From: Lactifluus volemus
Lineage: Eukaryota; Basidiomycota; Agaricomycetes; Russulales; Russulaceae
NCBI GenBank assembly: GCA_022376515.1
Contig: WTXI01000019.1
Span: 434,001-498,000, forward strand
DNA length: 64,000 bases
Direction: 5' to 3'
Part shown: positions 47,641-59,738 of the stretch, piece after piece
Position numbering within the stretch: position 1 is the stretch's first letter
Layout: every line of letters begins with the position of its first letter
Made by a program: the position numbers and the translations under genes
Notes under the pieces: generated by a model
What the model was told of the DNA's origin: nothing
What the model saw: only the letters and a program-made list of their open reading frames with translations
The model's database searches: none

Positions 47641-49155
47641 TGTCTCCGTTCCGTAGGGTGCGTTTCCGTACTGACAACTCTGAAATTTCCAACAGTCTGG
47701 TTTACACCTTACACGCAGCGCGATAGACAGAACGACGCCGGGTACAGTCAGGAGATCGGACCTCTTCAACGTGCAGAAATAATTTCAAGTTCTTGGAATA
47801 ACAGTAACCAAGGCACCCGGAGGTTTCAAGACAATTGGCCACGTGTTGGCCAGAAACTAGATGAATCGCGTGAGTTTCCCCCCTTCTAAGACCTGTTACA
47901 AGTCCTGCTCAATCATACGACAGGCAATGCACTACTGAACGATGGAGGTGAGGAACATGTATCCTCGCCACCGCATCAAAGCCTTAGCACGTTGTATTTC
48001 TAGGCTTGAGACTTACACAAGCGACAAGCACTCAACACGGCCGTCTTAGAATGCCCGATGATAGCGCCTCTGCCGGCGGCTTCTTGCGACCGGGCACCCC
48101 TACTTCGCCTCACGGTGTTGCTCAACAAGGCGGCTTTCTTCATTCACTAGATATTTCCCCACCGACACGGGAGATCCAGGTTCTCCCTCGTGACGTGGAA
48201 CGGGACGAGTACGCAACATTTTTCAGTTGATGATCAAGCTAAGTGATTCATTTCATGTGAAAAGATGTTATACATGGTTTGCTGCTGTGGTACAAGACGG
48301 TAATGGACAGCTGTCACCCGAGGAATTGCGTGAGTTCTCCCCCTGTTATAAGCGTAACAAGCCCAACTCAATCGTGCGGCAGGTAATGCACTCCTGAATG
48401 ATGGAAGTGAGGAACATGTATCCTCACCACCGCGTCAAAAACCTCATCATCTCGTATTCCTAGGCTTGAGATTCTCTACTAAAACTGTGAATTATCTCAT
48501 GAGCACCTTCGTATGTCTGCACCCTCTCAGAAACGACATCTTGCAATATTATTATATAGGACCTGGATGGCTCCGGCGGAATCGGCTTTCAGGAAGTAAG
48601 TGGTTGTGTGTCGTTAGCGATTTTCAACCTTAATTATTGTTTGCAGTTCGAGCCTTTATGGAACTACGTGACTGTATGAACCTAAATCCGGTCCCTTTCT
48701 GTTTTGACATTGTCGTTAGCAATGGCGGAAAATGTTTGACTCGTTTGACATCGATCATGACGGTAGGATTGATGCCAGCGGACTGGCTAGGGTATTGGCT
48801 TATTACGGGTGCGTGAACTGTTCAAACTCCAGGTTGACTTCCGCTTACAGATGATCTACTCAGTCTTCAAGTTGGCCCTACTGTCATCAACATGCTAATC
48901 AAGAAGTATGGTGAGCCCGGCCTCCACATCCGTCATTGTCATCTTCAAACCTCCACACCGACAGGGACTACAACATTACAGAATCGACATTGGCACGATG
49001 GGGTTCCTCTATATGTTGACCTAGATCAGTTTTTCTGTGTATGTGTTGTTGTGCACCAGATATATGGCCTATATGAGAGGTGCAGTGCCGGATGGGATGA
49101 GCAAGGGCAGTCACCTAGGGAGGAGTTCCTTCAAGCCATCATATCGCTCCCTTGA
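47641..49155 (+). CDS. Penta-EF-hand-like protein, copy 2, with internal exon duplication (5' end uncertain)
   Basis: Exons that join in phase: 47696-47869, 47924-47947, 48004-48208, 48265-48329, 48383-48406, 48464-48510, 48560-48595, 48647-48673, 48720-48808, 48864-48910, 48965-49155. The first exon (ATG near 47640, MSPFRR) could not be joined cleanly. From 48265 the exon pattern equals copy 1. EF loops: VQDGNGQLSPEE (first ligand Asp replaced by Val), DLDGSGGIGFQE (complete), and DIDHDGRIDASG (position-12 Glu replaced by Gly). Ca2+ affinity of hands 1 and 3 is therefore likely reduced. The segment coding NALLNDG and its following intron occurs twice (47862-48010 and 48322-48470). Probably a cytosolic Ca2+-responsive adaptor like copy 1. 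Confidence 0.75.
47862..48010. repeat. Duplicated exon-intron block in EF-hand copy 2 (first copy)
   Basis: Matches 48322-48470: GAAT-GCGTGAG donor, a CTGTTA-AAG intron, CAGG-AATGCACT-CTGAA-GATGGA, a GTGAGGAACATGTATCCTC intron, and CTAGGCTTGAGA. Both copies keep working splice sites and both add a short NALLNDG-x-LR peptide in frame. Confidence 0.75.
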
Positions 49156-49830
49156 GTGTCGCCATCCATGTATTGTATACTTATTTTCCGGGTAGTTTTC
49201 CAATGCTACCGGCAAGTGCGTGCGCATTCTTGATAGCATCACACCGCTGACTCGCGGGGCGTGTTGTGATGACCATCCGAGTCAACTTGAACGTTCGCCA
49301 GTGTTGAAAACGATGTGTCCACTGCTGGGTCGTCTCGGGTGCCAAGGTTTTATGCTCACGGAAGATATGGACATTCATCCGCAGTCGTCGAGAGTACCAG
49401 ATTCTCTCCAGATGAGATGGAAAACCTGACGTCTTTGCGGAAAAGAACCTAGCAAACTGGGAAATCCCAACCTTTTCAAAGTTACTGTTTCAGCGATCTC
49501 CCGAGGATTACAGCGATAACTCACCGACAAATCAGTGCGTCCTGCTACGGACGAACGGATGTCAACTGCCTAAGAGGGTGCGCTCCACCGGGCGCATGCC
49601 TTCGGGCAATCGCCTTGACCAAGATCAGACCCGCCCAAAGGTATCCGACCGGATCCGCCCAGTAGAGCGCGCAAAGACTGGGACTTCGAGTCCTCCATCA
49701 CAGGGCCTCTTAACATCCCCATTGGTCAATATATAGATTGTGCTATGCTCTCAGTGATGATAATATGACTGCTGATCTTCCTGCGGCTCTGATCATCAGC
49801 AGGCTCGGAAATGAGATACCATATATATCC
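49156..49830. other. Intergenic region, nothing recognised
   Basis: Short frames only. A GGACTTCGAGTCC stretch near 49680 resembles a tRNA T arm, but no cloverleaf could be built around it. Confidence 0.35.
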
Positions 49831-49835
49831 TAGCG

Positions 49836-49992
49836 GCCGCTGGGCGCAACGAATGGCCTCGCACACACTACTGTACCATTCTTTCGGGCCAGCGGCTTCG
49901 GATTGGTTTTTTACGTTGTGAGCAATTTATATACGTGTCCTCGCCTTGGTGTGCGTGGCGCGGTCAATTTCGGCGCAGGTTCCATGACATAC
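49836..49992 (+). pseudogene. MFS transporter C-terminal fragment
   Basis: Reads RSLGATNGLAHTTVPFFRAS, then after a frame change IYIRVLALVCVARSISAQVP and stop. This aligns with the ends of the two MFS relics in the NLR units (RSLGATNGL..., FVYVVLLAFVCIALCVAAQLP). About 50 residues remain, interrupted by at least one frameshift. It is a third scattered piece of the same transporter type, just upstream of the P450 gene. Confidence 0.5.
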
Positions 49993-50259
49993 TAAATGGA
50001 CGCGTGTGGCTATGGCTAACATGGAGAATAAACAATTCAATCCAGTCTCCGATCTTCCGAACCGAACTGGATCGACGGAACCGGGCCCCGTGGGGGCAGG
50101 GCCTGGGAACATTATTAATACTGTAGTTGTATTAGGTTCCGTTATTGAGTCACTTCTTCGGCGAATCTTCGCAGGGATTGCTGCTGCGGTCAAATGGCGC
50201 TGACTGTCATTGCCATGGCACCTAATCACCTACTTTAAATACGACGCCTCGGAGTATCA

Positions 50260-52779
50260 ATGGCCATGAGCACCCCCCTTAAGGACCACATCATGTGTCA
50301 TACACTTTTCCTTGCTCAGCGTTACTTTGTCGCGGCTGTTCGCACCTTCTTGGTCGTAGCGTTGGCTCTATTCGCAATCTCGGCCGCCTATGTACTCTAC
50401 CTTCTCATGCGTCGACGTATCCGTGAATATCGCTCCCCTATGCGGAGCATTCCCGGGCCCAAAAATACACACTGGGTTAAGGGTAACTTTGTCGACGTAC
50501 CAGAGGTGAATTCGATACGCTTGCAAGAAGAGTGGGTCAAGACATATGGACATGTTCTGAAGTACCATTCGTTTTTTGGCGTGCGCATTTCCTTTCCTTT
50601 TCTCAGACATTTGTCTATATCATATTCGTCTGTAGACCCCCAAACTCCTGGCCTTCGATCCCGTAGCCATATCGTATATTCTCCAAAATGACGAGACTTT
50701 CCAGAAACCTGAAGTCACGAGATACATTCTCGGCACTATCACTGGTAGAGGTACGTACAATAGTTCCATATTTAGGTGTGTTATAACTTAATTCGACAAC
50801 CCTTTGATGTTTTGATGTCAGGCATCCTTGTTGTTGAGGGTAAGTAAGCTTCGTTCCTGGTGCCTGGACCACATTTATTCATTTCAATCTGTCATATGGG
50901 TTTAGGTCCAGAGCATAGGAAGCAGGTACGCGCAAAAATTCCCGTTAGAGCGACCGAGTCTCAATCTCGAATTTGCAGCGCAAGGTCATGGTAAGCACTG
51001 GTGGATTGTTTTCGTGAAACCTGAGATATTCCTCACCTATTCCTTTCAAGAACCCTGCCTTCGGTCCTACTCAAGTGAGGAATTTTACGTCGCTGTCCCT
51101 AGAGAAATCGTTAGAGGTAAGACTTTGGTGAGAGCGGCCATACCCCTGACTCAACACCAGCCGTACTACAGCTTCGCGAGATATGGGCAGATCTTGTTTC
51201 CAAGTCAACAAGAAAGGATGGCAGGCTGAGGCTGGACGCATCTAGTTGGTTAAACAAGGTCACTCTAGACATTATTGGGCTGGCAGGTAAGTCAAGGTCA
51301 CTCGCTGCTGGCCGATGTTTGCATCCTTAGTCACGCAATTCAAATCCCATACAGGATTTAACTACGCCTTCGACTCTTTGCGTTCAACAGATGAGGCTCA
51401 GGACCCTATTTATGTAGCCTTTCGCGCTCTCACGACCCTCCCTACATTCAAACTCATCTATGCAATTCAAATTCTCTTGCCAATCTTTCGCTCTATCGTA
51501 TGTACCCACTCTTCTTAACCAAATCTCCTTGTAGAGCTCTCACTTTGTCAGCCAACGCCACGCTCTCGTGTTTTTGCTCATGCCTTTGAGGAAGTACGAC
51601 AGGTTGGATCTCGGCTTATCGAAGAGAGGAAGGCTGCTGTACTGGCCGAGCGAAGTGCAAACGGGTCCAGTGTGGTTGAAAAGCAGGATGTGCAGGGGAA
51701 TGACCTCCTTAGCCTGCTTGTCAAGTCTACCATAGCCGCAGATATTCCGGAAAGTATGCGCATGGGTGACTTTGAGATTCTGTCTCGTGCGTGCTCCTGT
51801 TCCTCGTTCAAATTGACCACGGTTTTGTCTGAAGCCGCGACAATATCCCTTAGAAGTACCGACGTTCATGTTGGCGGGTCATGAAACGACGAGGTATGCA
51901 GGGATCTCAATCCATATTGTCAACATATATTGTTAAAAACTTTTGTTAAAGTTCTGCTGTGTCCTGGGCACTGTTCGCACTCTCATGTCACCCGGGGATC
52001 CAAGAGAAACTTCGCGCGGAGCTCCGTACCTGCCCGACTGATTCCCCGACGCTGGAACAACTGAACTCACTCTCGTACTTAGAAGGCGTTCTACGCGAGT
52101 CACTGCGCCTCTACGCTCCGGCGGCATTTACCGAGCGCGTTGCCACTCATGACGCAGTGATTCCGCTGCAAAAGCCGTTCACAGATAAAAATGGGGTCTT
52201 GCAGAATAGCGTTAGGTGCGAGGGGCCTACTCAAATACAGCAGCCGCGCTGACGATGCATGAGATAAAAGAGTAGCCAAAGGGGATCTTGTTGGCATACC
52301 AATTTCCCTGGTGCATTACTCAACAGAGGTATGGGGGGAAGACGCGAATGAATTCAGGTACGACTCACAGTTTCTCTCCCGTAAGTTGAGTTGATTAGTA
52401 TTATTATAGGCCCGAGCGGTGGGAAAACTTACCAGAGGCGGTGCATGGGTTCCCAAGCGTCTATGGCCACCTGTCGACGTTTATCGCTGGTCCACGCGCG
52501 TGCATAGGGTACCGCTTCACTGTCGCTGAGTGAGTGTGCTCCTTTGATTATTCATTCATTCTAGCCTGAAAATATCGAATCCCTGATCTAATTGTATAAT
52601 TGCCATGCAGAATCAAAGCCCTGTTATTCACATTAGTGCGGGCTTTCGAGTTCGAGCTGGCCCTGCCAGCAAACGATATCGTGCGCAGGCCGGAGGGCGT
52701 CGGGCATCCTATGGTTGCGTCGAATCCGGCTGCGGGACGACAATTGCCGCTACTCATTCGACCTGTGAACATGGACTAA
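50260..52779 (+). CDS. Cytochrome P450 monooxygenase
   Basis: Fourteen exons (50260-50580, 50636-50750, 50822-50839, 50906-50925, 50979-50990, 51051-51116, 51172-51286, 51355-51497, 51552-51786, 51857-51893, 51952-52215, 52271-52357, 52410-52529, 52611-52779), all GT-AG and in phase; 573 aa. Exons of 18, 20 and 12 nt are micro-exons typical of basidiomycete P450s. An N-terminal membrane anchor (about 24-50) is followed by RRR and the hinge RSIPGPKNTHW. The I helix is LAGHETTSS, the K helix ExxR is E410-S-L-R413, PERW follows, and the heme loop is FIAGPRACIG with Cys509. It is an ER-anchored class II monooxygenase needing a P450 reductase; the substrate is unknown. A fragment duplicate lies at 3.4 kb. 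Confidence 0.95.
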
Positions 52780-53385
52780 ATGTTATGTGCTGAGTGCCGA
52801 AGATTCTCCTGGCCAGATTTTTTCTCACGCAGGATGTACCATAGTGGAGCTGAGATGTGTATCTAGGAAAGCGGAGCGGTATGTGTCGTAATGCCAGCTA
52901 AGTGTAACTAGATGTGCGAGCAAGCTTTGGAGTGACCCGTGCTTGGTCCAACATGCCCGCTCGTCCAGCTTGAACCCACCAATCACGTGTTCACTCAGCT
53001 GACGTTGTATCCAACCCTCTTTTTTGCTACCTCGAATAATTTCTTCATCAGTTTCTTGAATCGTCTCGGGTGACACCGTATTACGCTGATGACATCAATG
53101 TTCCGAAGCTAGTAACTTAGCTCGGGTGGCTCAGCTTGCCCGCCCCTTGCGTGGCTTCGCGCTGCGGTTTCCACCTCCAATAAAAACAGAGTCTTCTCCC
53201 GTGCTTACGACCTTCAGGAAGCTCAGGAGAAAGGACTTCAATAACATGCAACAGTCTGTCTGTTTGAGACATTATTCTTCGCTTTTTCTGTGCATGTCTG
53301 TCACACGTGAGTCTATACACCTCAGAGGCCTATATAATGCCCCCATCAGAGAAGCGAAGCTGCTCGTACCGCCCTTCTGAGGGAC
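52780..53385. other. Intergenic region, nothing recognised
   Basis: A - strand open frame (53076-52825) has no motif. No supported gene. Confidence 0.35.
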
Positions 53386-54368
53386 ATGCATCCACGGCTA
53401 CCTCCGAGTCCGTTCTTCGAACCCTTCGCTAAACCCGGGTCTAATCCTAACCGAGCCCCCCCACTCTCAGGTCGACGGACACAAGTAATGTCTCTTACGC
53501 CCCGGCCGTGACTTGGACGAATCATGCGATCTATTTTCCCAAGGTGAGTCCGCGTGATATTTTCGAACCTCGCGCGATACACACTGTTAACAGCGTCACG
53601 GTATAGCGCTAGTAGATTCCGAGTCCAGCAACTTCAATCGCATTCGCATGCACGCCAACCTGCATTTAGCTCCTCCGCTCCTCACAGGCAATATAGTGAA
53701 ACGCATCAATGCTCAGGACCATGGCCACCAACTTCCCAACCGCGAGGAAATATCCCATCTCAACTCGTACGCCCTCGCCATATAAGCCTCAACCCTATAA
53801 GAATCGCGTGGGTACTAATTCCGGAGAAGTATTTGATGTGAATACACTTGACCATCGATCGGTGATCGAGAATGCGATGCACTGCCAGAGTCACTAGTAT
53901 GCAAAAGAAGCTTCCGAACCATACCAACTTCCCAGCTGGGAGGACTAGTTCAGCGCGATAGTAACACCACCGTGACCCATCGCCTGGAAAATAGAAAACA
54001 GTGAGCAGTTCAAGTTGGTAGAGTAGGCATTGATTACACACCGACTCCTCCCAGAACAGAACGCTTATTCCACAGGGACAGATCAGAAGCCCAGTCAGCC
54101 GGAAAGCGTTGTAGGTTATGTCAAATCTCCGTCCCGGGTGACGTAGCAGATCGTCTAAATGGGTTCTGCTGCGACCAACACATGTGATTAGTGCACAACT
54201 TTGTGGCTATTCGCTCAGAGGACTGACAATGGGATGATTCTTATAATCAGCAGGGATGCGATCAATACAGGCGAGGTATCACAATGTCATGCACTGGCAT
54301 GTCACGGGAGGACACGTCGTCTTGGCCGGAGATTCTGCGGCGATGCGTGTGGATATGCCAGTGATTGA
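53386..54368 (+). pseudogene. Paired Cys/His-motif protein, family member 2 (partly decayed)
   Basis: The last two exons are clean: 54076-54183 (CRLCQISVPGDVADRLNGFC-CDQHM) and 54254-54368 (DAINTGEVSQC ... FCGDACGYASD and stop), with the same intron position as members 1 and 3. The second half-motif has lost its first Cys pair (QCHALAC). Upstream, the ATG at 53386 begins MHPRLPPSPFFEPFAKPGSN, like member 3 (MNSRPPPFGSFPQPYSDP). TNHA before a GTGAG donor at about 53540 also aligns with member 3, but the frames do not join: a C7 run near 53456 and stops after MSLTPRP and SYALAI intervene. Decay is likelier than an alternative splice form, but a shorter active gene cannot be excluded. Confidence 0.5.
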
Positions 54369-55256
54369 CGCGCAGGGATGGGGAGATCAAGGAGAGATTA
54401 GGCTAGCAGAAAGGTGTCACTGGCAAACCATCTCATATATATTGAGACGGCGTGCTCAGTGTAAATACTAACTCAAATACGGTACTGTTATTTCGTCCCT
54501 TATCTGGAACTTTTGTTTCAGTGTTCTAATTCTTGAAACTCAGCCAACGCCCGGCGACGACTCCACGAGCCGAGTGACCGACGTTCTAGATGGCGTGTGC
54601 GTCGTCCATTTTCCAGTGACCCCACAGCCTTCTCTTGCCACATTCAAGTCGAACTTCAAGTCTGCGACTCTGATTATGCTGCGATATTCTCGGACTGCTT
54701 TGAGAATCTGGGCTACATTACTGGTATGGTCTCGTTTCAAGTCCCATTACCAGTGCACATGTCTCGCGGCACGGGGTCTTGTGGAGTTCTGATGTTTACG
54801 TATTGATTGGGAAAGGCGTAGCGGCACTCCCTTGTTTAGGTGGGTGCCAGTGCATGGTCGAAGTGCCATTGATTTCATCTCAGGTCGCTGGCCCAATAAA
54901 ACCAATTCTCTGTTACGCCCATATATCATTACACTGCCTTGGAACAGATGACTCTGACTGGTCGTGCTTCGAATCTTATACAATACATGACCCAGCCCTA
55001 GTCCTACAAAATCATGCCGTTAACAGAATGGCCACGTGCCAGAGTTCACAGCTTTTGGGAATTCACGGAGGGCTTGGAATGACAATCGACCGTCAAATCA
55101 TGCCTACTTATAGGCTCGTTTCTTTGCTTTTGCTGTACGCCATTCCAGAATGAGTCAAATATAAGTATGCAATCAGCAGGCGTATTTAATCCCTTTCCCC
55201 CAACTCCCATCAGCTGAGCGAGAAGTTACCCATACCACGATCAGTGTTCGAAGACT
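54369..55256. other. Intergenic region with unassigned open frames
   Basis: An open frame at 54597-54806 + (CDSDYAAIFSDCFENLGYIT) is protein-like, but no splice partner or homolog in the window was found. The region before 55257 is probably the promoter of family member 3. Confidence 0.35.
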
Positions 55257-56461
55257 ATGAACTCAAGACCTCCACCCTTCGGTTCCTTCCCCCAGCCCTA
55301 TTCTGACCCTCGGTCCTCTTACCCCGGGCCCGCGTCCGTTCCAACGGGCACGGGAAACACTAGCCATCACTCACCTACGAATCATGCGAGGCGCCCCGAT
55401 TATCCTTTGCAAAGTGAGCATCGAACGATTCGTCCCCCCTATCTTACGCCATACACCTTTAATTGAGACTTGCGACTTTTACAATTTACAGTGTCTGGCC
55501 ACGGCGTAGTATCTGCCAGTGCGTATCCACAGCCTCCCGTACATCAGGGCCAGTCCGCACAGCCACACAGTATGCCGCATTACACTGCACAGCCACATGC
55601 CAGTGCGTTGGGATCTCAGACTACTACTTATCCGTATCATACGCCTTCTTTTCCCTCCGCCTCCTCTCACACACATGTCTCCACGGCCACTGGCGCCGCG
55701 TACCCGCCGACGATACATCAGAGTAGAACAGCTCCGATGGCTATACCTGGTCCGAGTCAACATATCAACTCTGGGGGAGCAGCTCACCACAACCCGTACT
55801 ACCGTGACGGACACGCTTCACGCTCGCAATCGTACTCAGGGATGACAGGAACAGCGGCGCCATACTTTGCTGATGACAGGAGGCATTGTATGTATACCCT
55901 TATGGGTAAAAAATGTTTGATGTTGAATTTCACCTACTAATGATCGATCGACCATTCGAATACAGATGAGGATTTGGGTGATGACCATTTCGTGCAAGGC
56001 GGCTCCTTTGCATCATCCTCTCATGAAGGGTTTGTGAACCAAAGTAGAATAGACCATCCAATTTCAGGATGGACACGCGAAGGACACCGTAAGCGATTGT
56101 TTTTTTCACATTTGAACTTTCGACAGATCACTGACTGGCCTCAGAATCCTCACGACGAGTCCAGTTCGCCCACACGCCGCTACAGATGGACACAGAACAG
56201 TGTAGATATTGTCAAAACTCTACACCAGGAGACGTAGCAGCGCGTCTGAATGGGTTCTGCAGCGATCAACATATGTGGTCAGTTGATCATATTGGTATTA
56301 CTCTGGCGGGAGAACTGATGCATGATATTGTTCTTACTATGTTTGTTTAATAATCAAGGGATGCGATCAATTCAGGCATGGCAGGACTTTGTCCCACATG
56401 CCGCAGGAGGGCATGTCGTCCTGGCTATGGATTCTGTAGCGGTACGTGCGGACGGGGCTGA
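55257..56461 (+). CDS. Paired Cys/His-motif protein, family member 3
   Basis: Five exons: 55257-55413, 55492-55887, 55966-56088, 56145-56277, 56359-56461; 303 aa and all phases close. The first 220 residues are low-complexity, rich in Pro, Ser, His, Gln and Tyr (HQGQSAQPHSMPHYTAQPHA), with no transmembrane segment. The C-terminus has C-x2-C-x15-C-x3-H (CRYCQNSTPGDVAARLNGFC-SDQHMW), then DAINSGMAG and C-x2-C-x4-C-x6-C-x3-C (LCPTCRRRACRPGYGFCSGT-CGRG). The second half resembles Cys patterns common in uncharacterised basidiomycete proteins ending FCS-x2-C. Zinc binding is likely by spacing; a role in nucleic-acid or protein binding is a guess. It is the most complete of the three members. Confidence 0.8.
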
Positions 56462-57733
56462 GGTGCAGCGTCGATATATGATGGTCATTATGATTTCGAG
56501 ATGAATGAAGCATTGTGTCATGATCCCTCGTGTATTTCACTATATTCTTCCCCGTGTCACTATTGTTACTAGTTCCAGCTGGTACTCGTGAGTTTGGGCA
56601 AGCTGCAAGAGCCTGAGACTACGTACAATGACGCAAGAGCCCGATGAAACTTATATTTGTACAGATCTTCAGAGCCAAACGCATATACTAGCGCGCACGC
56701 TCAAGTTGTCGTACACGTGGCACTTGCGTCACGGTTCCTATTGCCTTCAAGTTCTACGTCCCGTCCGGCTATCTCATTTCTCTGCCAAGTTGGGTCAATA
56801 ACGTTTGTCATAGTGACGCAAAAAACTGTGCAAAAGTGAAAGTCGATTAAGTATCATTCAACCGTACGTTCGATCTTTTCAGGTTTTGTCACAAAAATAA
56901 AAATAAAACAAAATACCAATTTCTGAGGTCCCGAGTCGGAACAAAATGGCGTATATCAGCTTCAGCCATACGATATGAAAAAAAAGTCCCGTTGCGTCTT
57001 GTCCGACCGTGTAAACGGTGTTAACACTGTGTCTTGTATGACTTCGGAACCTACCTAAAGCTTATAATCAGAAATGCCTCATCGAAAGCAAAAAGAAGGA
57101 CAGATGATGACTTGAAACAAGGAACATTGAGATCGGATAAATAATGTTTTTTGCATCTAAAGAGGGAGGATAGGGGAGAAAATTAACGCCTTGGCTGTCA
57201 GATGGCCATGGCAATACGACCGCGCCAATTGCTTCCGTGCCAAGTAAACTTACGGTAGCAAAGGCGCTTTTCAGACTCTTCAATTGTATAGCTTTAGACA
57301 TATTGTAATAATTGTGCGTCTTGAGAAACTCCATGAGGAATATCAGTTTACGCACTTTGTACGGAGTTACAGCGTGTGAGCATTGATCCCATAATATGCC
57401 GTCAAGTGTTTCCCTGAAATGATGGGCGCTGTACGCCCAGGTACGAGACTAGCCATAACAATATGCGTGCATCCGGACTTTCCGTATATGGTTAAATAAC
57501 CGCTACCCCCTATAAAATACCGTCCGCCCAAGAGTAAGTTAAATGGGTATAGTGGTCTATAGTACGAAACCAGTTGATAATTGTCCAGAGTTGACCACTG
57601 GCAGTCAAGGGTGACGTGACCATCAAAAGCTTTTACTGCTGCATATATCCACGATCCGAGAGGCAAGTCCGAAAACGACAGGTGTTATCCGACCAGATCC
57701 TACGACAACTTAATGCAAAGTAGAGTCACAAAA
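56462..57733. other. Intergenic region and 3' flank of membrane-protein gene 1
   Basis: No supported gene. The open frame at 57666-57367 - lies mostly outside the block conserved with the other two membrane-protein genes; the conserved 3' flank is ATC-ACGA-CCGAGAGGCAA near 57650, also at 59655 and 63610. Confidence 0.4.
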
Positions 57734-59086
57734 TCAAACAGTGGGCAAGCCATGATATCCCGGAGGTCGTGAAGGTTGCGTGCTGGCCACTGTAGCCAGG
57801 GTGCTTCCAGTGTACACATTAGGTACTTCGGTATAGTCCTCTGCGGCGAGGGCGGGAGATGTTCCTTGGTACCCGGGGAACGTAGTTGGGTCGTTCGGGT
57901 CCTGCGCATATAGAGAGAAGAGGGAAAAGGTGAGGACATAGGCTCTGCGACAAAGACGTAGAAACGCGCACGTAAAGCTTCATCGGTGTGGCAGGCGTCA
58001 TAGGCAAGGATGGTGACATAAATGATCCGTCCTCAGGTGGTGGAGACTGGACTTGCCCCATGAGCGGCGGTGGGGCACCGTCATACACGGGCGGCCTTCT
58101 TCGCCTCAAGAAGAAAAATAAGAGAAGAGCGGCCGCGGAGACTGCTACAACACCACCGGCAACACCTCCCGCGATGGCACCCACATTAGAAGAGGACTTT
58201 CCGGAACTGGACGAAGGGGGTGAAGTGTAAGTGGGCGACGAGAATATAGACGCCGTCGATCCGGAGATGGCAGAGGAAGCCGCTGAGCCAATCAACGCGC
58301 CAGGAGCCACTTCAGGAGTATCTGAAAAGGCGTAAGCGAACTAAGTGACGGAGAAATAAGAAGGTTCCTACCACCGGAGGCATACGATTGATTAGAATTC
58401 CAGCTGTTCTCAGTCTGGGATATAAAGTTGGTATACAGCAAAGACGAAAGGTAAGTAACGAACTGTGATATCAATGAGCGCCCAGGCGGGCACGCGTGTT
58501 CCAGAAGGAACAGGGTTAGGGAAACTGAGAGTGTGTCTATCAAGGCCAGGAAACCTCTTGCCTCAATAGCCAACTCACGATGAGGCAGGGTAAACGGTTG
58601 TACAGTTTTGCGAATATAAAGACCAGCTAAAAAAAGAAATAAGCTAAGTAAGCGAGGGGTGGGTGCAGGACGTACGATATCCATGCTTCTCCTTGGCACG
58701 CATCGCACGCACTTAAGAGAGAATATACGACGGTGTTGCACTTGCACAAGTTGTAGCCGTCAGTACTGGGACCGGTGTACGAGTATCCCGGCTGGAGAGC
58801 CGGGACGGAAAAAGCTGTGCGAGAGGTGAGATTGGGAAGGTGGTACGGAGAAAGATGACGGACCGCCCCCGTTACAAGTTGATTCCAAATAAGCTGAGAC
58901 CAAACACGGATCTTGACCAAGCGAGTTGAATGTCTGGAAACCAAGGATCAGGAGAGGATAGGACAAGGAAACGAAATAGAATAGTCGTACCCATCGCCAC
59001 GATACCTGACAGTTGGGTGCGTAGACTTGAGCAAGTGCACGGCCAGAAAATAACGACAAGGCCGTAAGTACAGCGAATGTTGACAT
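57734..59086 (-). CDS. Cys-rich single-pass membrane protein, copy 1 (intact)
   Basis: Eight exons: 59086-59006, 58933-58864, 58814-58676, 58626-58579, 58524-58464, 58414-58372, 58321-57972, 57901-57734; 319 aa, phases consistent. A signal peptide (MSTFAVLTALSLFSGRALA) leads to a Cys-rich ectodomain with TFNSLGQDPCLVSAYLESTC, LCKCNTVVYSLLSACDACQG and WSLYSQNCTTVYP, then VPSGTRVPAWALIDIT. A Ser/Thr-rich stalk precedes a TM helix (about 195-219, GAIAGGVAGGVVAVSAAALL) with stop-transfer RRRR and a Pro-rich cytosolic tail (DPNDPTTFPGYQG). This layout is widespread in agaricomycetes and recalls WSC/Mid2-like wall sensors, but the ectodomain is not a WSC domain that I can confirm. Function unknown. 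Confidence 0.88.
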
Positions 59087-59738
59087 TTGTGAGGGACCAA
59101 ATGTGCGGGTGATGCCAAAGGGACAGGGGGGTAAGTCACGGAGCAAACGTGGTTCGTTCAAAGGCAGCCTTATAAACGCGGCAAAGCCAATTCAGTTACA
59201 GGCACTGGCACGCTTGTCATCTGCCAGTGATAAGCGCGTGAACAGAACAGACGCCCATCCCGGCATGTCGGCCTTTCCATAAGTGCTTTGACAGCCGAAC
59301 TTTTGCATCTCTGTGGACTGTCCACGTACTAGTGCAGTGCAGTACCACTGTAGTAGTGACACATTGGCAATGACAGGTGACGTGCTGGCAGCCGCCGCAG
59401 TGCAAGCAAGCTTGAGCGCAAGTGCCAGTGACCGTGCCCAGCTACAGGCCCGGCCCGGGGGTATGGATGATTCTCAACAATCAATGGGATTTACGCGCAC
59501 TCAGACTCCCCTATATATGGCTAAAAGACTGCGACCTGGGAGAGTCAATTCGCCCAAGAAAGTAAGTTAGCATAGAGTTATGTGTACACAGTACAGAAAG
59601 ATTGAGTTGAGCAGTCAGCGTGACTGCCTACCCAAAAGCACCACTGCATACATCCACGACCCGAGAGGCAAATACCGAAAACAAATGATGTGATCAAATC
59701 AAATCTTACAATCATTCAACACAAGGCGAGTGACGATT
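59087..59738. other. Intergenic region between membrane-protein copies
   Basis: Contains a block with GTGACGTGCTGGCAGCCGC near 59377, matched in part near 63405 (GTGACATGCTGGCAGCGGC). It is therefore part of the duplicated unit's flank. No gene seen. Confidence 0.45.

Noticed and set aside
49650..49710. GGACTTCGAGTCC resembling a tRNA T-stem loop
   Set aside because: No matching acceptor, D or anticodon stems could be built around it.
57367..57666. Open frame of 99 codons on the - strand
   Set aside because: No motif or splice partner, and not conserved in the flanks of the two paralogous membrane-protein genes.
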